Shown: positions 1 to 6,688 of the stretch, piece after piece | Position numbering within the stretch: the first letter of the stretch is position 1 | How the letters are laid out: each line of letters starts with the position of its first letter | Assembly: GCA_963847515.1 (NCBI GenBank) | Contig: CAWKAA010000007.1 | Span: forward strand, 620,001-684,000 | Origin: QHXW01 sp963847515 | GTDB taxonomy: Bacteria > Acidobacteriota > Terriglobia > Bryobacterales > Bryobacteraceae | Direction: 5' to 3' | DNA length: 64,000 bases | The notes under the pieces: model-generated | The model's input: only the letters and a program-made list of their open reading frames with translations | Told to the model about the DNA's origin: nothing | The model's database searches: none | Translations under genes and position numbers: made by a program

Positions 1-840
1 GATCTCGACCGCGTTTCAGTGACATGGTTTGAGACACGAGTGAGCGGCCTGTTTCCGATTTGGCGCTGGTGGAAACGTGTGGCTCGCTGCCTTACCGTTG
101 CAACTTTCTTGTCACTCGTGGGTGCCGGCGGGGTTTGGTTGTCTGCGCCTGTCAAGCCAATTGGTGATTGGAATCCAGGTGAGCGAGGGTTCATAATTGC
201 GGCGCTCTCCGGCACCGTGGTTTCCATTCTCATTCATGAAGGTGGACACGCAGTGGCCGCTTGCGCCGAGGGCCTCAAACCGGAACGCCTACGCCTGCTG
301 GGTTACTTGGGCGTCGTTCCGTACATCGTGCTTCGGATTCCGGGACTGTATACAATCCGTCCCTCCGGCAGAGTGCGTGTTTGGCTGGCGGGACCATTGG
401 CGAGCCTGAGCGTTGCGTCGTTTTGTTATCTCGGAAGCAGTTTTGCGATTCTGCCGCTCGGTGCCCGCGCATGGCTGGACCGGATGAGCATCGTCAACGG
501 CATGATCGCAGTCTGGAATTGCTGCCCGCTTCTGCCCACGGACGGCTATTTCATCACCTGCACATTGTTAAAGCAAGCAAACTGGCGCATCCGCTCCTGG
601 CGCGAACTCGCCGGCTGCCTCCGCCAGCGGCGCAGGCCACAAATGTTGCTCCTGCTCTATGGGCTCGGCAGTTCCATTGCGCTGGCACTTCTGACTTTGC
701 ACAGCATGAACCGTATTTTGAAGGTCGCTAACTTCTCGTGGTTTGGCTATGCGGCTGTGCTGCTGTTGATTCTGATATTTGGCCTCAAACGAATGGCTGT
801 CAAGCGGCAGAGAGTTGCCAGGTCAATGGGAGGGATGTAA
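1..840 (+). CDS. M50-type integral membrane zinc metalloprotease, 5' end outside window
   Basis: The reading frame is open to the left edge, so the N-terminus is probably missing; the first internal candidate start is GTG at 19. Counting from there, a hydrophobic segment near residues 22-42 precedes an HEGGH zinc motif (His73, Glu74, His77) in a second hydrophobic stretch, and a PLLPTDGYF segment supplies the likely third ligand (Asp175). This arrangement is typical of the M50/site-2 protease family, which cuts peptides in or near the membrane. Further hydrophobic segments follow. It ends one base before the ketosynthase start, so it is very likely cotranscribed with the polyketide genes. Its role there is not known to me; processing of a partner protein or export machinery is only a guess. 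Confidence 0.78.
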   Translation, partial: DLDRVSVTWFETRVSGLFPIWRWWKRVARCLTVATFLSLVGAGGVWLSAPVKPIGDWNPGERGFIIAALSGTVVSILIHEGGHAVAACAEGLKPERLRLLGYLGVVPYIVLRIPGLYTIRPSGRVRVWLAGPLASLSVASFCYLGSSFAILPLGARAWLDRMSIVNGMIAVWNCCPLLPTDGYFITCTLLKQANWRIRSWRELAGCLRQRRRPQMLLLLYGLGSSIALALLTLHSMNRILKVANFSWFGYAAVLLLILIFGLKRMAVKRQRVARSMGGM

Positions 841-841
841 A

Positions 842-2071
842 GTGCTCGACAACGATGCCATTGTGATTACCGGTCTCGGGCTGGTAACTCCGATCGGAAC
901 GGGGAAAGCGCAGTTTTGGAATGCTCTGATTGCGGGCGAGAACGGAATCCGGACGATCACCTCGTTCGATACGTCAGAATTCCGCACCCATCGCGGCGGT
1001 GAGGTTCAAGATTTCAAACCCTCGGAATATTGCCGCAACATCGATCATCGCCGCGTCGGACGAGGCGCGCAGATGGCTATCGCCGCAGCCCGACTGGCGC
1101 TCGATGACGGGGGAATTGACGTAGGTAAGACCGATCCATCGCGGACCGCAGTCATCTTTGGCACCACCATGGGTGAGAGCCCGATCGCGGAGTCGATCAA
1201 TGCCATCCTGGCCCAACGCGGCGAAATCGACGGAGCGCGAAATGGGCGAGATTCGTCGCTCAGCTTTCCGCAGGAGATGATTCCCTCAAGGGTCGCTCAA
1301 GAATTCGGTTTTTGCGGGCCCGTCAGCCTCATGGCGACGGCTTGTGCGGCCGGGAACTACGCTATCGGATATGGTGCGGACCTGCTTCAATTAGGCGAAG
1401 TAGATCTCGTGCTAGCCGGGGGCTCGGACCCGTTTTCCCGCGTAGCATTCATCGGATTCAACTCCATGCTGGCGGTAGCACCGGAGATCTGCCAGCCCTT
1501 CGACCGACTCCGCAAAGGTATGTCAACGAGCGAAGGCGCTGCGGCGCTCGCGCTCGAGCGGTACGGAACCGCGCGCCGCCGTAGCGCCCCCATTTACGCA
1601 ATGGTCGCGGGCTATGGCATTAGCAACGACGCCCACCACATGACCGCTCCTCATCCAGCAGGCCGCGGCGCTATGAACTCGATAACGAATGCGCTAGCGG
1701 CCGCGAGAACGCCCATCGATACCATCGATTACATCAGTGCGCATGGCACCGGCACGCAGGCCAACGACAGGATCGAGACACTGGCCATCAAGCGAATTTT
1801 CCGTGATGCCGCCTACAGGACGCCTGTGAGCTCGATCAAATCGATGCTGGGCCACACCATGGGCGCGGCCAGTGCGATCGAAGCCGCTGCTTCGGCACTG
1901 ACCATAAAGCACGGAATTGTACCGCCCACGATCAACTACCGGGAAAAGGATCCAGAATGCGATCTAGATTATGTACCGAATTTTGCCCGCGAGATATCAG
2001 CCCGGACCGTTTTGAGCAATTCCTTTGCATTCGGGGGCAATTGCGCTGCGCTGGTCCTGCGGGCGGTGTAG
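842..2071 (+). CDS. Beta-ketoacyl synthase, KS-alpha of a type II PKS
   Basis: Condensing enzyme of the thiolase fold, about 409 aa, the usual FabF/KS-alpha length. The GTG start at 842 has a GGGAGG ribosome site about ten bases upstream and lies one base past the previous stop. The catalytic set is complete: Cys168 in TACAAG, His301 in HGTGT, Lys333 and His338 in KSMLGH. It should extend an ACP-bound acyl chain with malonyl-ACP by decarboxylative condensation. It is followed eleven bases later by a KS-like gene lacking these residues, so the two probably form a KS-alpha/chain-length-factor heterodimer. A primary-metabolism FabF is less likely given the partner and the neighbours. Confidence 0.92.
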   Translation: MLDNDAIVITGLGLVTPIGTGKAQFWNALIAGENGIRTITSFDTSEFRTHRGGEVQDFKPSEYCRNIDHRRVGRGAQMAIAAARLALDDGGIDVGKTDPSRTAVIFGTTMGESPIAESINAILAQRGEIDGARNGRDSSLSFPQEMIPSRVAQEFGFCGPVSLMATACAAGNYAIGYGADLLQLGEVDLVLAGGSDPFSRVAFIGFNSMLAVAPEICQPFDRLRKGMSTSEGAAALALERYGTARRRSAPIYAMVAGYGISNDAHHMTAPHPAGRGAMNSITNALAAARTPIDTIDYISAHGTGTQANDRIETLAIKRIFRDAAYRTPVSSIKSMLGHTMGAASAIEAAASALTIKHGIVPPTINYREKDPECDLDYVPNFAREISARTVLSNSFAFGGNCAALVLRAV

Positions 2072-2081
2072 GAGAGAAAAG

Positions 2082-3293
2082 ATGTTGAGAGTTGTTATCA
2101 CGGGAATCGGAACCGCAACGCCAGCCGGACTTACCAATCGGGATTTCTGGCAAGCCCTGACTGAAAAACGGAGCGCCATTGATGCAGTGTCGCTCTTTGA
2201 TACCTCGTCATTCCCGTGCCATCTGGCAGCCGAAGTTAAGAGCCTGGACAGCAATAGTTTCCCGGGACGCAAGAGTCTCTGGAAGATCAGCCGCAGTATT
2301 GCGCTCGGCTTCGCCGCTGCGAACTCGGCACTGGAGGATGCCGGACTCGACGTCACGCCTGGCAAGCATCCGGAGATCGGCGTGGTTTACGGCACAACGC
2401 TCGGCGGCCTTTCACCGTTACTCCAGTTGGACCGCCAGGCGTTGGCCTGCGGACCCCGCGGCACAGATCCCATGCTGTTCCCGAGCGCCGGCGCCAGCGC
2501 GCCAAGCTGCCAGATTTCGATCACGCTTGGCATGCAGGCTTTCAACACGACCCTTTCTAACGGTCAGACATCCGGTCTCGACGCCATCCAATATGCGGCG
2601 CAGTTCATCCGCCTCGGCCGGGCAGAAACAGTGCTCGCTGGCGGCGTCGAGGAAGTCTCACTTGACACGTTTCGCGCCTGCTGTAGGAGCCGGCTTCTTG
2701 CAGGCTCGCGGGCAGGTACCCTCGAAGAGATGCGGCCGTTCGATGCCAGCCGCAACGGATTTGTGATTGGCGAGGGCGCAGCCGGCTTGGTATTGGAAAG
2801 TCTGGAACACGCCCTCGCCCGTAACGCCCGCATCTATGGCGAATTCACCGGCTACGGCTTTAGCTTTGGACCCTCGCGCGAAACCCGGCTCAACGCGGCG
2901 GTCACTGCGATGAATAACGCCTTGTTTCGCGCCGGGCTCTCGCACTCACATATCGGGGCCGTGTTTGCCAGCGCGAACGGTAGCATGGCTGGCGACAGAC
3001 TCGAGGGCCAAGCGCTCCATGCGGCCATGCCTGACTGCCCTGCTACCTCCATCAAACCAGTCGTGGGCGAGTCATACAGTGCGGCCGGCGCAATCCAGTC
3101 TGCTGCAGCGCTTTTAGCTCTTTGCCATCAAGTTTTGCCGGGGACGGCCGGCTTCGACCGGCCGGACCGGAAGTATAGAGACCTGGCGGTGGTTCGCGAT
3201 ACCAGGGAAGCAAGAATCTCTTCTGTCATGGTGAACGCATTCGGACGCACGGGTAATCATGCAAGTGCGGTGTTTTCAAATTATGTCCACTAG
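2082..3293 (+). CDS. KS-beta / chain length factor
   Basis: KS homologue of about 403 aa starting at ATG 2082 behind a GGAGAG site. Aligned with the preceding synthase, the nucleophile position holds Gln162 (SNGQTSG), and both catalytic histidines are replaced: HGT becomes ANG and GHT becomes GES. Cys-to-Gln is the classic signature of the KS-beta subunit of type II PKS and of aryl polyene systems. That subunit is catalytically silent as a condensing enzyme but sets chain length and stimulates decarboxylation. The 3' end overlaps the next gene by eleven bases, which suggests translational coupling. Confidence 0.9.
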   Translation: MLRVVITGIGTATPAGLTNRDFWQALTEKRSAIDAVSLFDTSSFPCHLAAEVKSLDSNSFPGRKSLWKISRSIALGFAAANSALEDAGLDVTPGKHPEIGVVYGTTLGGLSPLLQLDRQALACGPRGTDPMLFPSAGASAPSCQISITLGMQAFNTTLSNGQTSGLDAIQYAAQFIRLGRAETVLAGGVEEVSLDTFRACCRSRLLAGSRAGTLEEMRPFDASRNGFVIGEGAAGLVLESLEHALARNARIYGEFTGYGFSFGPSRETRLNAAVTAMNNALFRAGLSHSHIGAVFASANGSMAGDRLEGQALHAAMPDCPATSIKPVVGESYSAAGAIQSAAALLALCHQVLPGTAGFDRPDRKYRDLAVVRDTREARISSVMVNAFGRTGNHASAVFSNYVH

Positions 3294-3822
3294 AACCTAT
3301 CAAAAAATCGCTTGTTTTTGGGTGCTGGTCCCGGCGCTCACCGCAGCGGCCGCTCAGGTCGGATCGATTGCTCCCGATTTTACGATCAAAGACCAGTACG
3401 ATCTCGAAGTACAACTCTCGCTGCAGCGAGGCAAGCCCGTCCTGCTGATTTATGGCGACCGCCTCGGCAGCGACTACATGAGTGTGTGGGCAGCGGCCAT
3501 GCGCGAGTCCCCGGTGGCCTCTTCAGTGAATGTCATCCGTATCGCCAATCTGCGTGCGGTGCCGGCTGCCTTTCACAGATACGTGAAGCGCAAGTTTCAG
3601 AGCCCGAACGAGGAAGGCATGCCCAATTCTCCTGTTCTCCTCGATTTTGATGGGGCGGTGGCAAAGATCTTCGGCTTCACCGACGACCTGACGAATGTTT
3701 ACCTGATCGACAAAAAAGGAATCCTACGCTACACGGCCTGCGGGAAGGGAACACCCGAACAGACCCGCCGGCTCCTGGACGTGATCGCGCAGTTGGACCA
3801 GACGGAATTAAGACAATACTGA
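3283..3822 (+). CDS. Exported thioredoxin/peroxiredoxin-fold protein without CxxC
   Basis: About 179 aa from ATG 3283, which overlaps the KS-beta stop. An N-terminal hydrophobic stretch ending in an Ala-rich segment looks like a signal peptide. The mature part starts with a redoxin-like PDFTIKDQ segment and ends with a typical thioredoxin-fold strand/helix (VYLIDKKGILRY). At the position of the redox CxxC the sequence reads YGDRLGSD, so dithiol chemistry is not expected. A structural or chaperone-like role outside the membrane is possible. Finding such a protein inside a PKS operon is unusual. Confidence 0.75.
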   Translation: MSTRTYQKIACFWVLVPALTAAAAQVGSIAPDFTIKDQYDLEVQLSLQRGKPVLLIYGDRLGSDYMSVWAAAMRESPVASSVNVIRIANLRAVPAAFHRYVKRKFQSPNEEGMPNSPVLLDFDGAVAKIFGFTDDLTNVYLIDKKGILRYTACGKGTPEQTRRLLDVIAQLDQTELRQY

Positions 3823-3839
3823 AAGTGAGGAATAGATCA

Positions 3840-4091
3840 ATGAGAGAAGAAGTTACTGCACTATTGCGAAGCGAAGTCGCCCGGATGATCGAGGCACCGG
3901 AAACATCCATCGACGACTCGGCACACCTGGCTGAACTAGGCATGGACTCGCTCCAAGCCTTGCAACTCCTGGTGCTCATCGAACGTACGTATAGCCTGCA
4001 GATCGGCGAACAAGAACTGCAGCAATTCACATCAATCGCCGCCGTGGCTGACGTGGTGATGTCGGCTCTTACTGTGGCAAAGGCGTCATGA
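3840..4091 (+). CDS. Acyl carrier protein
   Basis: 83-aa ACP. The attachment serine is Ser37 in LGMDSLQAL, the 4'-phosphopantetheine site. ATG 3840 is preferred over an upstream GTG because GAGG lies nine bases before it. It would tether the growing chain for the KS pair, ketoreductase and dehydratase around it. Its last codons overlap the dehydratase start (ATGA), indicating coupled translation. No phosphopantetheinyl transferase or malonyl transferase is visible in the window; these may lie upstream or be borrowed from fatty acid synthesis. Confidence 0.92.
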   Translation: MREEVTALLRSEVARMIEAPETSIDDSAHLAELGMDSLQALQLLVLIERTYSLQIGEQELQQFTSIAAVADVVMSALTVAKAS

Positions 4092-4567
4092 ACGAAAGGA
4101 ACAGTGCAACGGTCGCATCGGAAACGATGCGCGAGACGCTAAGCTTCGAGCAGGTTCGGAATATTCTTGCGCACCGCTTTCCATTTTTGATGATCGATCG
4201 TGTAACAGAGATCGAGCGTGGCAAGCGGTTGCTGGCCTTGAAGCACGTTACGGGCAACGAACTCTGTTTCCTCGGCCACTTCCCCGACCAGGCGATCTTT
4301 CCAGGCGTGCTGATCCTCGAAGCCATGGCGCAATCGGTTTCGCTGCTCGATTTGCTGAGCCGGGAGACCGACCGCCCGCCGGCGAAATATCTGGGCAGCA
4401 CCGATGCCAAGTTCCTAGTGCCTGTCACTCCGGGAGATTCCATGGAGATCGAAGCTGTCTTGGTCAAACAAGCAAGCCGCGGTGTGATCGGAAACGTACA
4501 CGTATACGTGCACGGAAAAGCCGTCGCGCGCGCCGAAATTGCCTTGGGCACGGGAGAAAACATATGA
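4088..4567 (+). CDS. FabZ-type 3-hydroxyacyl-ACP dehydratase
   Basis: 159-aa hot-dog-fold dehydratase. It carries the HRFPFLMIDRV strand and the catalytic pair His64 (GHFPDQ) and Glu78 (LEAMAQ) of the FabZ family. It would remove water from the 3-hydroxyacyl-ACP made by the neighbouring ketoreductase, giving trans-2-enoyl-ACP. With no enoyl reductase in view, repeated KS/KR/DH cycles would leave conjugated double bonds, as in aryl polyenes. ATGA overlaps occur at both ends. Confidence 0.92.
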   Translation: MNERNSATVASETMRETLSFEQVRNILAHRFPFLMIDRVTEIERGKRLLALKHVTGNELCFLGHFPDQAIFPGVLILEAMAQSVSLLDLLSRETDRPPAKYLGSTDAKFLVPVTPGDSMEIEAVLVKQASRGVIGNVHVYVHGKAVARAEIALGTGENI

Positions 4568-5340
4568 GCGAGGAAATGATGGTCAACGGCCACGGTCTTA
4601 ATGGCCCCGCGAAGCGAAAAGCGGCCGTGGTTACTGGCGGTAGCCGAGGTCTGGGACAGGCGATCGTGCAGCGCCTCGCGTGCTCCGGCTCCGATGTCGT
4701 TTTCACTTACTCACGCGAAGTCGAACAAGCGCAGAGCACTATCGCAGGCTGCCATGGGGGCCGTGTGCTCTCCATGCAAGCTGACGTGCGGGATCCCGCT
4801 GCCGCCCGAGAAGTGATTCAAACCGCGTTCCGCGAGTTTGGCGGAATACATGTGCTGGTGAACAATGCCGGCATCGTACGCGACCGGGCCTTGACGCTGA
4901 TGTCGGAGAGCGATTGGTCAGACGTGCTGGAGACCAATCTAAGCGGCACGTTTCAATACTGCAAGGCCGCCGCGAGCCTATTCATGCGGCAAATGAGCGG
5001 TCGCATCATTAATATCACTTCGATAAGCGCCCTGCGTGGTTCGCCGGGCCAAACCAACTACGCGGCTTCCAAGGCAGGCATGATCGGGTTGACCAAGGCG
5101 ATGGCCCGCGAACTTGGACCGTTCAATGTAACTGTAAACGCGGTGGCGCCGGGCTATATCGATACCCAGATGCTTACGCATCTCACGCCACAGTTCAAAA
5201 CCAAAATGACGAAACAGACACCCATGGGCCGGTTCGGATGTCCCGAAGAGGTAGCAGGTCTCGTGGAGTTTCTGGCTTCCGACGCAGCCAGTTACATAAC
5301 TGGCCAAATCATCGGTATAGATGGAGGATTAGGAATCTAA
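4564..5340 (+). CDS. FabG-type 3-oxoacyl-ACP reductase
   Basis: 258-aa short-chain dehydrogenase. The nucleotide loop is TGGSRGLG (24-31), NNAG lies at 100-103, and the catalytic residues are Ser in ITSIS with Tyr166 and Lys170 (YAASK). The C-terminal end IDGGLGI matches the usual FabG tail. It is expected to use NADPH to reduce the beta-keto group on the ACP. It overlaps the dehydratase by four bases, and its stop TAA shares a base with the start of the next gene. Confidence 0.92.
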   Translation: MSEEMMVNGHGLNGPAKRKAAVVTGGSRGLGQAIVQRLACSGSDVVFTYSREVEQAQSTIAGCHGGRVLSMQADVRDPAAAREVIQTAFREFGGIHVLVNNAGIVRDRALTLMSESDWSDVLETNLSGTFQYCKAAASLFMRQMSGRIINITSISALRGSPGQTNYAASKAGMIGLTKAMARELGPFNVTVNAVAPGYIDTQMLTHLTPQFKTKMTKQTPMGRFGCPEEVAGLVEFLASDAASYITGQIIGIDGGLGI

Positions 5341-5840
5341 TGAGAAAAAAAATCGGACTAGGTTCTGTTTGTATCCCGTTACTGTGCGGCATTCTGGGCC
5401 AAGCGGCGAGCGGGAGAGATGCCGAGGCCAAGGCGGTTAACGCCGCTTTCGATCGCTATGTCCTCGGATGGCAAAAGGGCGACCTTAGCCTGCTGAGCGG
5501 CGTCTATGCGAATGACGTCCGTCTGACGGCTTATTGGCCTGACCCGACGCGCCCGTCGCGGCTGGAGAGCTGGACTACCGTCCGGGAGAGCCTGAAAGAC
5601 ATCTTCGCCCGGATCCACGGTATGGACCTCGAATTCAAAGAGCGTCAGATCGACATCTATGGCATGTGCGCCGTGCTCACCACCCACTGGACGTGGCATG
5701 ATCCGGCAGATCCGATCTTCGACCACGGCCGCGCTACCTTCGTCTTCAAAAAAGACGGCGGCAAATGGCTCATTGTGCACGAACATTCCTCGGTGGCGCC
5801 GTTCATCCCTGGGGAAGAACCGGGGGCAGCCGGGAAGTGA
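5340..5840 (+). CDS. Exported NTF2/SnoaL-like domain protein
   Basis: 166 aa from ATG 5340, with GGAGGA about a dozen bases upstream. A Lys-rich start and hydrophobic core (residues about 3-22) look like a signal peptide. The rest is a single cone-shaped NTF2-like domain: an N-terminal helix with the sequence AAFDRYVLGWQKGD, a central strand region and a C-terminal GGKWLIVHEHSS strand. Relatives include ketosteroid isomerase, SnoaL cyclases and DUF4440 proteins. A cyclase or isomerase acting on the polyketide is attractive, but the predicted export argues for a periplasmic binding or finishing role. Confidence 0.78.
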   Translation: MRKKIGLGSVCIPLLCGILGQAASGRDAEAKAVNAAFDRYVLGWQKGDLSLLSGVYANDVRLTAYWPDPTRPSRLESWTTVRESLKDIFARIHGMDLEFKERQIDIYGMCAVLTTHWTWHDPADPIFDHGRATFVFKKDGGKWLIVHEHSSVAPFIPGEEPGAAGK

Positions 5841-6652
5841 AACTCCGCATTAGCTCAGAGCTGCACGTGCCGGGAGTGTCGTTGGAGCACGGCGGTAAAA
5901 CGGCCGTCGTCACGTTCGGTGAGACCGCCATGAACCGGAGGTTTGTGGCGTGGCTCGATTCTGTCGTCGGCTGGCTTGAAGACGAGTTCTCCATCTCCGC
6001 GGTTATCTTCACAGGGACTAGACACGTCTTCATCACTGGGGCGGATCTAACGGAGGTCCGGAAGCTTCGGGATCGCGCGGATGTCGAAGATTTCCTCCGG
6101 ATCCCACACAGCCTGATGGAGCGTATTTTCGGAATGGAAAAGCTGACCGCCGCCGCAATTAATGGGCACTGTATTGGCGGTGGTCTGGAGTTAGCGTTGG
6201 CCTGCGACTTCCGCATAGCCGCAGACTCCCCGTTGCCGTGTCTGGGTCTTCCCGAGGTTCGCTTTGGCTTGGTTCCGGCATTGGGAGCAACGGCGCGAAT
6301 TCTTTCTGTGACTCCGCGGCGTGAGGCAGTCCGCCTGCTCTACTCGGGCGAACTCGTAACGGGTACGCGGGCGCTCGAGATCGGCTTAGTGGATGAGGTC
6401 GTGCCTCCGGACCAGGTTCTCAAGTCGGCGCTCGACCGATGTGGTTTGGTGCTTGAGAACTCGCCCGCTGCGATTCGCTCCCTCAAACGGCTGCTGGTTC
6501 CTCGATCGGAGCGCGCCAGGTTTGCGGATGCGCTGCGTCAGGCGGCTGACGAATTCGCAGCATGTTGTTCTCGGGGCGACAAGAACGAACGCATCGACGC
6601 GTTCCGCCGTGAATCCATCCAAATCTTCCGGCGGGCCACATGTCAAGGATAG
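5837..6652 (+). CDS. Enoyl-CoA hydratase/isomerase (crotonase) family protein
   Basis: 271 aa from GTG 5837, overlapping the previous stop as GTGA. The oxyanion-hole segment FITGADL (about 65-71) and GHCIGGGLEL are present, and both hydratase glutamates are conserved: Glu118 in GGGLEL and Glu140 in LPEVRFG. It is therefore probably active on a CoA or ACP thioester as hydratase or double-bond isomerase. It closes the PKS operon and could shift or set double bonds, or feed a starter unit. HMG-synthase partners for beta-branching are not visible. Confidence 0.88.
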   Translation: MKLRISSELHVPGVSLEHGGKTAVVTFGETAMNRRFVAWLDSVVGWLEDEFSISAVIFTGTRHVFITGADLTEVRKLRDRADVEDFLRIPHSLMERIFGMEKLTAAAINGHCIGGGLELALACDFRIAADSPLPCLGLPEVRFGLVPALGATARILSVTPRREAVRLLYSGELVTGTRALEIGLVDEVVPPDQVLKSALDRCGLVLENSPAAIRSLKRLLVPRSERARFADALRQAADEFAACCSRGDKNERIDAFRRESIQIFRRATCQG

Positions 6653-6688
6653 GATGGAGGTGGGCGAAGCAAGAAAGGATCCGCCATC

